Shown: piece by piece, positions 1 through 12,700 of the stretch | Layout of the letters: each line of letters begins with the position of its first letter | Numbering within the stretch: position 1 is the first letter of the stretch | NCBI GenBank assembly: GCA_034698045.1 | Contig: JAQGAU010000837.1 | Location: 1-23,340, forward strand | DNA length: 23,340 bases | From: Paramacrobiotus richtersi | Lineage: Eukaryota; Tardigrada; Eutardigrada; Parachela; Macrobiotidae | Direction of reading: 5' to 3' | Notes under the pieces: generated by a model | Databases searched by the model: none | Seen by the model: only the letters and a program-made list of their open reading frames with translations | Told to the model about the DNA's origin: nothing | Translations under genes and position numbers: made by a program

Positions 1-3000
1 TGCGGTAGAGTGACGATATTTTTGCCATACATCTACCCGTACTGTATTTCGTTTGATGTTTTACAGTTCGTGGCGAAATGTTTACAGTTTAATTGAGCAG
101 TTACGACTATTATACAGTACTGCAGTTTCATAAAATATATACGTCCTTAATATTTGTGTAGTTCATTCAAAATATTCAAAAGTTACTGTTCTGTGAATGC
201 AGGTGCAACTGTATGTAAAGCTTAAAAACTAAACGCATATTCTTTCGGTTACAATTATTTGTTATATAGTAATTGATGATTTTCCGGACGGATGCAATTG
301 CTCGTACGCTAGTAACATTTCCTGTCCAAACCAGAATTTTACGGCAATCCCGCAGACCATCCAGCCTGGCCAGTTGCTCACAAAATTGTACAATTCCCTC
401 GAAAATATTGTTATTTTTGCGCATTGACATATTTTTACTGCATTTTTTTAGTAACCTTGCTCGCAACCAAATTGTTTCGATACCGGACGGTGCCTTCCGC
501 TTTTATGCAAATGTTCTCATACTGTACGTATGGAAACATGAAGAAATTTGGTTTATGTGGAATTCAAAAGGACGAAGCAGAATACGGAAGACGTGTCGAC
601 ATTAATCTCATTCTTGTCTTTATATAGCGAACTGTCGCACAACAACATCCGTTACGTTGGGAAAGACGCATTCAATGGACTAGAAAAGTTAACTCAGCTG
701 TAAGTTGAAAACTTGTTCACGATCTTTAGCAACTTCTTCATAGACGAAGTCCGTAATATTAAGTAATAGTTTTTTGCTTAGTAATATAGTCAGGTGCATG
801 CATAAACTTACGGAATGGTTTTGTAACTAGATGGCTAGGGAACAATTATATTTCGATCTTGGAGCCTGGAATGTTTCAGAATGTTCCGAATCTACAGCTT
901 CTGTAAGTCTCACCGGTACATATATATGAACGCAACAAACGCACCAATACCATGAGTACGCAGCACATCTGGGACCGTGACCTTAGCGGAATGCGTAACA
1001 TTATCACATTATTTTTTGATTACCGTCTCCAGGTTCCTTACGGAAAATAAGCTGACCGACTGGGATTCCGAAGTTTTTGCTGGAAATCATGCTGTTAAAT
1101 GGATGTAAGAAAATCATAACTGCAGTGTCAGCGGGAAATTAGATTTGGAAATACCGTGTTAGTGTATATTATGACTGCTGCATGATTTCCTGTGTACATA
1201 TATACCTCATGTGCATGCGGACATGTAACTGCGATATATGCGAAAGCATATCGCTATATAACTACACCATATGTACAGTATACACTTACTGTATATATGC
1301 ATATGCGGCTGTAAGTGTCGTTAGCGCATGGACGTCTTAATATTCTGACTATATACGGCCTATGAGTGTGGGGATAGTTTACACTAATACTCTCTAATTT
1401 GTAACATGGATGATCCATCGACCCATCACCATGTATGTTCTAAACAAATTTCACCAAACACAAGCAAAAACTGTGTTTAATATATTACGTAAATTGCACC
1501 CTTGATAAGTTTTATTTTTTTCCAGAGATGTTCGATCCAATCATCTGCAGCTGCTCAGGCGGAACATGCTTCGATATTTGCATCCAAACTGCCAATGGCT
1601 GTAAGTCTATAACATAAGATAAAAATTACATCAGAATATACATAATTTATGCGGTATACAAATTTTTGCATGAGTATAGTTATATGACATACAAGCATAA
1701 GAAGCATTAGATATCAGAAGGTAAAATAGTACATATTTGTAAGTATTCAACGGTACGGCATTAATAGAGATTTATAGAAATAAAGTCGAAATGTGATCTA
1801 ATTTAAGCAAACCATTACTATCACTGCGGTTTTCATCAGACTTCCAGGAATGTTAGGTTGGGCAGTAACCGTCAGTGCTTGTCTGCCGTTAAAAAAATGC
1901 TAAAGATTTTCAGTTATATCCACAAAAACAATGAAGATCAATAACCAGCGGATTTGTGAAGCTTAAGATGTACTGCGTATTTTTCTGGCAGTACTTTTAG
2001 TTAATTTTCATCGTTATAGTTATGCAAGCCTAAACACTGCATACAGTGCAGCATCGTCGCTCAGAATAAGCGATTTTTGGTGCCGATGTCCGGGCCTCCA
2101 ACATATCACCAAAAAACTTAAGATATATTCGACGATTTAGCAAAATTACAAGACTATTGTTTCTACGTGCTACGCATGATAACTATCAAGTACAACGTAC
2201 AGTCAACGTTTGGCTTTTTTTAGTTTTGTGTAATATCGGAATAGTTTAAGTATCAGATACTAAATGGCTGTGATTTTGCAGGGAATTTGATAACAACGAA
2301 GTTCAGCATCTCGATGAGGGCACTTTCCGTTACGTGAGCAGTCTCAGAACGATGTGAGTGCATTTACAGCAAGTCCATTTATAACATATACTGTAGTTCT
2401 GTATTACTCATGAGCTACAAATCTTTTTTATCAAATGCAGCATGCTTATAATTAACTCCCAAAATTTTCGTCTGTTATCTAAAATGACAATTCGTGTGAT
2501 TACTAATGATTTCTTATGCAGATCCTTTGCCAACAATAAAATCCGGACGGTGGCAGAAGCCACATTTTCGAAGCTTAACCTTTCGGAACTGTAAGATTAA
2601 ATAATCCCACAGCAACGTTTAGTCGAAAAATCTAAATTCAGTCCTGCATTTTTCAGGATCTTAAGTAATAACTCCATCGAAGCTATTCCAGGAAAGCTGT
2701 TCGCAAACCAAGCTGAACTAAGAGATATGTAAGTACGTCCGCATTTGTAGAGTGACTTTCGAAATTTGAAACATGTAGCTGTGGCGGTTGGTTGAGACAG
2801 TCATAAAAAACCTCTGACATTTTAAAATATATTTTTTACAGCGATTTATCAGGAAATCCCATCCGTTATCTACCGGAAACCGTTTTTGATGGCCTAGACT
2901 TGTCCAACTTGTAAGATGAACGTGATCATTATTTAAAATGATGACCCGCAGAAGAAATTCGCCGTCTTTCGCTGACAGGAAACTAAGCCGTGTAGAAATC

Positions 3001-5392
3001 GGAAATATTAGCAGAAGAATGTTTGGAGATCCGCATCTTCATATCGAACATATGTAAGTAAAAGCTATTTTCCAACTATGGATAGAATTCGAAGTCCTTC
3101 TATGGATATGTTGTTCCAATAGTCGGTACAACTGTATTGACTGTGTCATATTAGCAAAAAAGCAAAACCAATGCGTTAATTTTTGTCAGTGTTGCGGTTA
3201 GTATGAAAACACTAGAATCTGTTATTCTGGATTAAAAACCTTCATCTACGCTAACGTTTACTTGATTTTACAAATCTGCAGAATCTTTGACAAATTCCAT
3301 TACTGCGGTTATGCACCACGAGTAAAAGACTGTCGACCAAAAACCGATGGAATTTCGTCGGCTGATCATCTGCTGGACAGCGCCGTTTTGCAGGCATTTG
3401 CATGGTTAATAGGGATCTTAGCACTTTCTGCCAATGGATTTGTTTTTGGAGTACGGCTGTTCTTATGGAGAAAAAGCTCCCGACTGAGCAAGATCCATTC
3501 CTTGTCCATATTAAGCCTGGCATGTAAGCCAGTAGTAATAGTCCGATGAATACCCCTGTAAACAAAATAATTTGTCAAGTAGCGGTTTTCTACAATTCAT
3601 TTCAGCGTCCGATAGCATGATGGGTTTCTACATGCTAATCATTGCCGGTGCCGATGTCAGTTACAAGAACCAGTATTATAAACATTCCCATCACTGGGTA
3701 CGCAGCCATCTATGCCGGTTTTCCGGAAGTTTAGGTAACCGCTGTATTGATAATAATTACGAGTCACGGCTAAAACTTTATCATGATATTCCCTTTCCAG
3801 CGGTAATATCGTCCGAGGTGTCGACATTGTTGTTGGTTTTCATGGCGCTAGAAAGATATGCCCGGCTGGTGCGAAAACCAATTGGACGTTCGGGTATTTC
3901 TCTCCAAAGGATTGCTTTTTGGATAACTGGGTGCTGGATCGTAGGTATGTAAATAAAAGCACATAGTGGTGACAAAAGAATGTAAAAATACGATAAAATC
4001 TGGTTTTACGCATTTTTCACGGATTGGTATGCCGAGTATGTTTATCATTATTTTCGTAATAGAAAATACAGCTTTCATTTGGTACGAAATTCCGAACAAG
4101 ATTCTCGCTGTAGGGATAGGTATGGGTACGATCCCTCTAGCTCTGGATCTCAACATCGAGGAAGTGCAGCTTTTCTACAGTCAGAACGGGGTCTGCTTGC
4201 CTCTTTATATACACGAGCCTTACCTGAAATGGTGGTGGATGTCTTTCATCATGTTTGTGATAACGCCTCTATTGGCCGTGATTCTAATATGCGTGTGCTA
4301 TTACGCCATTTTCGATCATGTGGAACAGTCCCGGCAGGATTCCGAAAGGTCACGGGCCGATAAACGACATTTGCGGAAGGTTCTTGCCATTACGATATCA
4401 AACAATGTGCACTGGGCATTTGTGATTGGCATCAAAATATTAGCCCTTATCGGCGTGCAACTACCAGGTACGAAACTTATCTGCCTTTAAGATTTGAATC
4501 TACCATAACATCGCAACCCACAATGTATAAAATTATATGCATATAAATATACTATTTGTACAAAACTATATAAAATTAAGTATATACAATTATTTTTACT
4601 TATTTCAGCTCAAATATACGGATGGGTAGCCGTGTTCGTGCTCCCTGTCAATTGCTGTCTAAATCCAATCATCTACACTGTAATGACGCCGCATTTTAAG
4701 AGTTTGTTCCCAACCTTACCTACCAATCGTTCTCGCACACGAGCAGAAGCAAAAGCCATCCAGCAGCTGGTGTACTGTACCGCGGGGTTCAACACGTTCT
4801 CAAGGAGCAACATACTGAAAAGGTCTTTCGGTGAGAATCGCAAACGAATTTTTTAGCATTATGTATACGTTTTAGAACCACCTCATTATTATTAGGTAGG
4901 TGGGATAGTTTCATAACATTCGGCATGCGTACATATATTTCATCAAAGCGGGATATATTCGGGAATTTTCGGTGATTTAATTCTTGAAAGACAACAGTAA
5001 AAAAATTAAAATAGCAGTTTTTTATCTTTCATTTGCTGGGTCCTTATTTCTGAGCGGCGGGGTATCTTACAAAGCCTTTCCAAGCAGGTCAATCGTCCAC
5101 AAGCACTCTGTCAACAAGGGTGCCACTATCTCACCAGAATTCATTCAACGGGTTGTCCCGGACAAATAGCAAATTTGTTCCCAAGCATTCACATCGATTA
5201 CGGAAAGTAAAGTCATCGGAAACGTATACGCCTACGTATGCGTTGCGGCAGAAAAGCGTTCCCTGCATGAATATTCCGAATGGGCAATGTCCGCCACTTG
5301 ATTTGGAAAGCGATAATGAAAACGAAGGGATTGTGATGTTTCCTTTGAAAAAAGATACTGCTACAGATGCTCCAGTGGATTGGGATTTTTAA
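1..5392 (+). CDS. RXFP1-like: Relaxin receptor-like LRR GPCR (type C LGR), receptor 1, 5' partial
   Basis: Plasma-membrane receptor of the relaxin/insulin-like peptide family. My exons are 1-4 (edge of a linker exon), 270-387, 452-523, 628-699, 831-902, 1033-1104, 1526-1600, 2282-2353, 2522-2590, 2657-2728, 2842-2910, 2979-3053, 3282-3523, 3606-3734, 3801-3944, 4114-4467, 4609-4830 and 5088-5392. From 270 they join into one open frame of 743 residues. Exon 270-387 is a cysteine-rich LRR N-cap. The next ten exons (69-75 nt, all phase 2) each carry one leucine-rich repeat. Exon 3282 holds the hinge (FHYCGYAPRVKDC, then TDGISS) and helix 1. Later exons carry helices 2-7, with LERY after helix 3, FYSQNGVCLPL in extracellular loop 2 and LNPIIY in helix 7. 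The helix 6 CWxP motif is replaced by HWAF. The tail is Ser/Thr-rich. Any LDLa module and the signal peptide lie left of the window. Family assignment is firm; ligand and G protein are unknown. Confidence 0.93.
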
Positions 5393-5529
5393 CGATAAAA
5401 TTGTAAAGATGTGTATGATTTCATAGTAAATTTAAATATACTGATGAACGTACAACATCAGGTGTTATATTTTTTGATTATTGTTTGACGCAATGTTTTT
5501 TATAATTTTCACATTGATTTTATATCTAA

Positions 5530-5556
5530 AGGATGTACAGAGTACATCCTCTGTAC
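5530..5556 (+). repeat. Two overlapping, mutually exclusive short hairpins after receptor 1
   Basis: Positions 5530-5538 and 5542-5550 form a perfect 9-bp inverted repeat (AGGATGTAC, loop AGA). Positions 5535-5542 and 5549-5556 form a perfect 8-bp inverted repeat (GTACAGAG, loop TACATC). The two share bases, so only one could form at a time in RNA. They lie about 140 nt after the receptor 1 stop codon, probably in its 3' untranslated region. Function is unknown. Confidence 0.5.
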
Positions 5557-5749
5557 TGTACCTCTCTTTGACAAAGGTCGTTGATGCGCTGCTTGATCGA
5601 CGTTAACGGCTTCTAAAACAACGATGCGTTTTGGTATAATTTGGTAAAGGCATAGCATAATTAGTACATTAAACCGAAACTGAACCGTTTAAAAGTTCTG
5701 TCTTGTTGAAGAAAAACATTTCGCAATGTTTGGAAAAACGTACGACCGA

Positions 5750-5755
5750 AATAAA
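5750..5755 (+). terminator. Candidate poly(A) signal of receptor 1
   Basis: AATAAA lies about 360 nt after the receptor 1 stop codon, the first canonical hexamer I see downstream of it. The call rests only on the hexamer and its position. Confidence 0.4.
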
Positions 5756-5971
5756 AGCGGCTTTGCAAGACTGAGTGACAGCGCTATACAGTATATAAAT
5801 GTTGTTACCTGTTGCTAGTCTGTGTTGCTTTCTCGCTCTTTATACTTCTTAATTACGCATTTTCTTTTAATCCGTCGACGTTATCTCATCGAGGAAATTG
5901 TCGAATTGTTAGCTGAACAACCTTGATGTGCAGATATTCACAAAAACAAATTAACAGGAAGAACAAGCAAC

Positions 5972-6096
5972 ATGCTTCGTATCTCACCTGTACAAGGAAA
6001 CGTGAACTTTTTTTGCCAGTCACTTGACATTATTGCTTTTGGCATAAAAGATCCATCGATGCTTCCGAAAAAGTATAAACCCCATATTTACGCACT
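5972..6096 (+). other. Possible leader exon of receptor 2
   Basis: An ATG at 5972 opens a frame of 41 codons plus two bases that runs to a strong donor (GTAAGT at 6097). If spliced to the AG at 6734-6735, the frame continues without a stop through the ATG at 6755 into receptor 2, which would add an N-terminal extension. The start at 6755 gives a clean signal peptide by itself, so this exon may instead be untranslated leader or chance. The downstream acceptor is weak. Confidence 0.25.
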
Positions 6097-6754
6097 GTAA
6101 GTAAGCCATCATGTAATTCCTTGTTAGAGTCTATCCGTACATTCAATTTAATAATGCCTTTGATGCAAACAGGCAGGCAGTTTTTAGTACAAGTCCCAAT
6201 TAGTCAGCCGTAAACATTCCGCGTCAGAAATGGTATATTGATCCTCCCGGTCATATATCATACTTGATGTGTTTACGTAACTGCAAGCCCTTGTTTTCTA
6301 AACGTTGGCGCGCTTATTAGCTAATTATCTGTATGTAGAAGTCATGATTGATATTTAATATCATGGAAAACAATCAAACATTTGATTCTCCTTCCGGTTC
6401 CCAACTCGATCCTTTTCCCGGCATTTTACGTGTAGTTCTGCCATGCGTTGAACTGGCGTACTATGGCACGAGTATGGATAACATGCGTTACCTGCATATT
6501 ACCAATTCGGATATATAGTGTCGTTTTGAAGTCTTTCTTGTTTTTTATCCTTTCACGGCGAATACGTATACCTATCAGAAATGCGTCCGTATTCAGCAGT
6601 AATTATTTCAACTGGAGTTTGTTATCTGTTTGTTGTTATCTCGTCCTGCAAACTCGTGAAATGAATAGTTAGTTAGTTTTTTTCTGTTGATTTGTTTCGT
6701 TTTAATATTTGATCTGCATGTTGCTTTGACATAAGCAACACTTTTTCCAAGGAG

Positions 6755-9700
6755 ATGACAACAAACGTTTTAATTACTTTGATAGCAGGCTGTCTCTGCG
6801 TGGACATGTTCTATTCAAGTAAGTCATCCTGCGTAACTAAGTTGTGAACAGACGATTGTGCGGCTTTTACCTGTTTATATTGGGCAATTTCAGTTTGAAA
6901 TAAGAGCAATTAAAGCACCCAAAATTTGGTTTTTGTAAATCACTTTGTCCAGTCATATCCATCTCTACCGAAGTTAGGCAACAATTTATAAAATTTATAA
7001 AATTTTTGTGCATATAGAACAGTAGCATAAAGCGTAAGCCACATACTTATGCGCGGTTTGGCATCCCGTGTCTGTCTTCTACATATATTGCTGGCGAACC
7101 TTCCACATCCCACACCTTCCATATAAACTGCAATTGCAATCATCACCAGCTAACGTATCTCGTAACTTATTGGCAGTTCAATCCATATTACAAACCTGTT
7201 TTAAGATTTTGACAGGTTCTCTTTCTTAATTTTCAAGCTTATTTAAAAAATAAAGCACACGACTTTGCGAAGTAATTGCAAAGTGAAAAAAACTGGGTGA
7301 CTTGTAGGTATCGTCTTGGGTGCTGTTTCCTGTACAGGTCATCCGCAGGAAAGGTCATGCGAGGATGGAATAGCCGGTGAAGACAACTGCGTGCATCAGC
7401 GTCAGTTCTGTGATGGAGTAAAGGATTGTCCAAATGGTTTCGACGAAAGTATTGAACACTGCAGTAAGGGTCAATGGGTAATATAATTATATAGCTGTAC
7501 TTGTATAAAGTAACAATACAGCAACTGTAAAGTAACTTGGCTGACTTGACTGAAGTAACTCGACAAACTTGTTGTGGGTTATTAATGTTATTAATTTATT
7601 ATTACACAGTGTTAAATCATAATATACAGTAGGTCATACGTATCTCTCAAGCGAAACTCCACAACAGCATTTTAAACTGTTGTTAAGGTCACATCAGCAA
7701 CGTCTACATGGACTTTCTTAAGCCGGACAAAATTAGCGATAATGCCTCCAGTGCCGAGATACAACACACGGTCGAACTCAAACGACACAACGACGGATAT
7801 CATGACGAACCAACAGCTTGTGGTTAGTATACATTGCCCTGACTCCCTTCCCTTGAATTCCTTCCATTTTGCATACGACAATAAATTGCTGATCATAATA
7901 AATATTATAACCTACCATATACAATGTATGCACGTTCTTACAGTGCTTACGGATTATCCCGTGCGATGTGAATGTTACTACGGTGCTTCCCTGACATGCG
8001 CAAACCTAGGCTTGTCGGCGGTACCAGAAAATATTTGTCCTCCGAATCTTCTGGCAAAACTGTACGCCAGTGTTTCCAGCTGAATACACTGCGCAGAGGA
8101 TGAGTTCAGCTATTTTACTTTTCAGGAACCTTACCAGCAATAACATTACCTTTCTGAAAAACGACGCATTTGCACTTTATCCAAATTTGACGGTCATGTA
8201 CGTCATCTGATTTGTCAAAACAACAGTAAATCAAAGCTTTACTGAGACAGTTTGCTCTTTGTCCTGATATTAGTTTTAATTAAACTATAATCAATGAACT
8301 TGATAATGTTTTGCAGCACACTCGATCGAAACCTGATATCGAAAGCTGATGAGAACGCTTTTACAAACTTACCAAAACTGAAGGCGTTGTAAGCTTAACA
8401 AATGTGACATAAATCGGCATTTAGATTATGTACTGCAAAAAGAGATTCCATCCTAGGTTTCTTCAAAATAATGCATTGCACCAGTTTGGCATCAATGTAT
8501 TCCGCCAATTGAACAAGCTGAAGCGATTGTAAGTGATATTTTAAAGCAATCCTAAATTACTGCACTGACCAATCGGGTTGCTTTGTATAATGCAGATGTT
8601 ATTATAAAAATCGTTGAAAAGGTAGGCAATTATTAAATTTTTTTAGAGATTTATCTGGGAATCAGTTGACCGACTGGAATCCGGAGTCATTTGCTAGCGA
8701 CAATGTATTAGAAGCCCTGTACGAAGTCACTCAAACTGAACCAAACTGCAGCAACACTGCTAATATGTCTTTTGTTGACAGAATTTTGCGAAAAAATCAG
8801 CTAACCTTGAGACAACCGGGAATGTTCAAGCATTTATCAACCTTAAAATATTTGTAAGTGGTTTTGTTGTTTGCCGGTCAATAATGATTGCTAGATCTTA
8901 AAATTGTACCGCAGTTATATTCGTGGTAGAAAACTGGTCAGCAGTCAAGGCCAGCTCAACTTCGCTGTTTAACATGCTGAATATGAATCCTTACCCGTAC
9001 AAGTATTCGAGTTATTCTACCATTTCTGTGCTTTTTATTGCAGCGTATAATCCTCAATTCTGCTTTGTGTTTGCAGGGAACTAGACCACAATTTAGTGAC
9101 CGTCCTGGATGACACGATATTTTACGGGCTAGAGAAAGTGGAATTAGCACTGTATGTATAATATATGAGGCAGTCTTACGATCACCGACAGCGCAAGCCG
9201 TTTACGGACATGGTTTAGGTTTATTTAGTTTTGAAGTGTACTAATCATATTTTTATCTACACGATCTTTTTTTGCAAATGTTGAACTCATATGCCTGCCT
9301 TTTCGCTTTCGCAGGAGCTTAAGTCACAATCGGATTCACACTATCGGACCGGGAACATTCAGCCAGTTAATGCTGAACGATTTGTAAGCCGTCGGTTATT
9401 ACCGCCGTTGATCACCTTAATTATCTTGTTATCATCGAGATTGTCTTTGCTGATGATATTTAGAGATTTATCGTGGAACAAAATAAGTCAGTTTCATCCA
9501 AATCAATTCGGAAACCAAATCTCTTTAAGTGATCTGTGAGTATCAATATGTACGTCATATTCCTAACAACTGATTATAAGCTAAGTACTTTGATATGATA
9601 CTCCAGTCCAGTTTTACTAGCAGCACTGAATTTATTATTCTTATGAAACAAGGGCAGGCAACCCATCAGGAACTTCAAGTCTGGTCGAAGTTATGATTTA

Positions 9701-12700
9701 TGTATTGACCATAAATTTAATGCAGTAATATGTATTTAATTTTCCCAGCAATCTTTCGTATAATCCTGTGAAAGCCATTCCGGAAGACCTGTTCTACGGC
9801 ATGGAAAGCCTGCGAAAGTTGTAAGACATCTTATATTACTGTTTAAACCTAAGCAAGTGCCTTTTTGCGTATGATCTAATAGGTCACTTGAGGGACTCGA
9901 AATTCTGAACGTTTCCAAACGAATGTTCAGCAACCCCCACGTAAATCTTGATCACATGTATGTGCCATTACTGAAATCCTTTTTGACTCGTACAGACAAG
10001 ACAACTGAATTTGCATTTATGCAAATTCATATCCTATACGTAGCGAAATAAACGTACCATCCTTGGGAATACTCCATTGCAATCTTCTGCATTTTTCTTG
10101 TACTCTTTTGTACATTGTCAGTTGCTTGTGTCGACGGGATGTTGCAGTAAACTACAATGAGTGAACGTTCGATAACTTTAAATCGGCAGCGCGCTTTAAT
10201 TCAGTGTTTTTTTCAGAGCGTTTGCTAAATTTCATTATTGTGGATATGCCCCACATGTGAAAGTGTGTGCGCCGCAAACCGATGGGATTTCATCCGCCAA
10301 GAATTTACTGGATAGCATTGTTTTGACCATCTTCAGCTGGGGAATTGCAGTCGTAGCAATAGTTGCCAATGTGTTTGTCTTGGGAGTCCGGTTTTACCGT
10401 TGGAAACGAACGACCGGAATGACACGAGTCCATTCCCTCAGTATCATTAATCTAACAGGTGATTTCTACGTGCTTTAAATATAATATACAATATTTCCGG
10501 AAGTAAATCACACCGTGCGTACTGTACGGTTAAAGTGCACTGATAACGGTTACCAGAATCGGTCGTTGTTGTTCCAGTTGCGGATCTTGCTATGGTAAGC
10601 AAACAAGCCTGAATATCAAAACTACAAGGTACCTTGGTATGGCGATAGGTGACATCTACATTGAAAACAGGAATAATTATAGTCAAGCATATTGTATATA
10701 AATCTCTATATGCACAAATTTTTTTATTAGGTGAATATTGCGCACGAGAACTTCAGCATATCTCTAGCTGGCGTACATTGTTTGTGCTTTTAGCCGTATC
10801 TAGAAACATGTTGCAGGGAATATACATGCTCATGATATCGGCAGCCGATGCCTCTTATAAAACTATGTACAGCCATTATTTCCATCAGTGGGTGCATGGA
10901 TTTCTGTGCCAGTTTGGCGGAAGCATGTGTAAGTTCCCGATTCTCGAGAAAGTAAACAAAATAATCCAGTTTCTTTTTGTTCAGCGGTTGTCTCGTTCGA
11001 TACGAGTGCCCTTCTTCTAGCCTTTATGGCTTTAGAGAGATATATCCGACTAGTGTATAAGCCTTTTGCCCAATTTGGAATGAGCCTGCGAACTGCCGGA
11101 GAGTGTATTGTTTTTTGTTGGATCGTTGGTAGGTAATAATATTATAACAGTCATTGCATAAAACAGTACTGGTTACCAGTAACTAACTACAGAAATGAAT
11201 AATCTTTTATGTATTAGTGTGCAGCTAATTATGCACGTTACCCGGCTCGAACAAAGTCGAAGTGCCGTAAGCAAAGGTCAAGCGCGAATCAGCGTCATAA
11301 GTACTTTTACACCACACATGTTGCTCTTCGTAGTAGACGGTGTGAGTCTTTATAGTGATACTTCGATGTATGGATTTTATGGGAAAGATTTGTGAAACGC
11401 TTCCCCGTGCCTAAATCATAAATTAAAGTGTTAAAACGAGTTGTACAGCGATTGTCGTTTGCAGGACTGATCACTGGAATTTTGCCTCTCATAATGCAGT
11501 TGGATGCGGACGGTGTGCAAGTGTTCTATGGACAAAACGGAGTTTGCGTTCCGTTGTTTATTCACGAACCATATTTTAAGGTGAAACTTTATCAACGAAG
11601 AACATACTTACTGTTAATGTTTTTTTTATTTTACATGCGTATTTTCCATTCCGTTATTGTTCAGTAACCTAACCGAATATAGTTACGCAGATTGCCCGGT
11701 CGGCAAGATGTCAGGCACATACATATATACACTAACTGATCCTGTTGTGATATATATAGGTACTGTGTATAAATAAAATTTTTGTCAACCATTCTTTCTA
11801 AGGGATGGTGGATGTCGTTAACGATCTTTGTGATTATCCCTTCCCTTGCCATTGTTATTATGATTTTCTGCTACGCTTCCGTGCTCCACCATATCGAAAA
11901 ATCTCGACAAGCAACTGATCAGCAAATGCGTGGAGACCGGCCGCATCTAAACAAGTTAATTGGCATAACCATTTCGAACCTTCTGTGCTGGGTTCCTCTA
12001 ATAACGATCAAGGTGTGATATATGTTATGTACCTGCAAAGCTTTTGTAACAGACACTTGGCGTAAGTCTTCCTGGCTTCGCATCGATATCTTAATACACT
12101 TTTATTTCTCAGGCTGTTGCAATGGCAGAAATCAGTATTCCAGGTGAGTAAAAGTGCAGTGTAGGTGCGCTTGCAGCATACATAGTGCAAATTAATTAAA
12201 TGTACTATGTATTATTCCAAGGAGTATTGTATTAACGTTTTTAAAGTTTAAAGTTACCTGTTGAACTTACCGTCTGTGACTCACTTATAGCATATCCAAT
12301 CCTACAGTCTATATACGAACCATAATGATATGATCAGGGGTACTCATGATCAGTGTGCGGAAGCGTACGTCTACTATGACCTTTCCAGGAGAAATATACA
12401 GCTGGTTGGCAGTCTTCGTTCTTCCGCTGAATTGCTGCCTAAATCCCATTATATACACATTTATGACTCCGGAATGTATATCTTTAATGAGAAAACTATT
12501 CTGCAAATCACAGCCTTCAGTGTATATTCCATCGTATTCTTCGTTCCTTGGACCAACAAACTCTCGAAGTTCATCCGTTCGAAATACTGTGCTACGTAAG
12601 ACTCGAAATCTAACTGAAATGGGAAACTGCATAGCCAAGCTCTTGTATCACCGCTTGGCTGTACAAAATATCACCTATCGGATACGAAGCATCATAAACA

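Larger units (their letters stand above)
5393..6754. other. Gap between receptors 1 and 2
   Basis: This holds the 3' end of receptor 1 and the presumed promoter and leader of receptor 2. A TATA-like string (TATATAAAT) sits at 5792-5800, about 960 nt before the receptor 2 start codon. An open stretch with a good donor site follows at 5972-6096 and may be a leader exon. From about 6100 to 6730 I see no convincing exon and no mobile element; the short open frame at 6448-6672 has no recognisable motif. Confidence 0.5.

Noticed and set aside
176-627. Open frames of 60-110 codons on both strands at the left edge
   Set aside because: The region is explained by the LRR N-cap exon 270-387 and the LRR exon 452-523 of receptor 1; the longer frames read through introns or the wrong strand.
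1231-1254. Imperfect hairpin with a GAAA loop in a receptor 1 intron
   Set aside because: The stem is short and bulged, and lies in AT-rich TATA/CATA-type sequence where such pairing is expected by chance.
7338-7463. Alternative acceptor for the LDLa exon of receptor 2 at 7338
   Set aside because: It is in frame, but would remove the first cysteine of the six-cysteine LDLa module; the acceptor at 7308 keeps all six.
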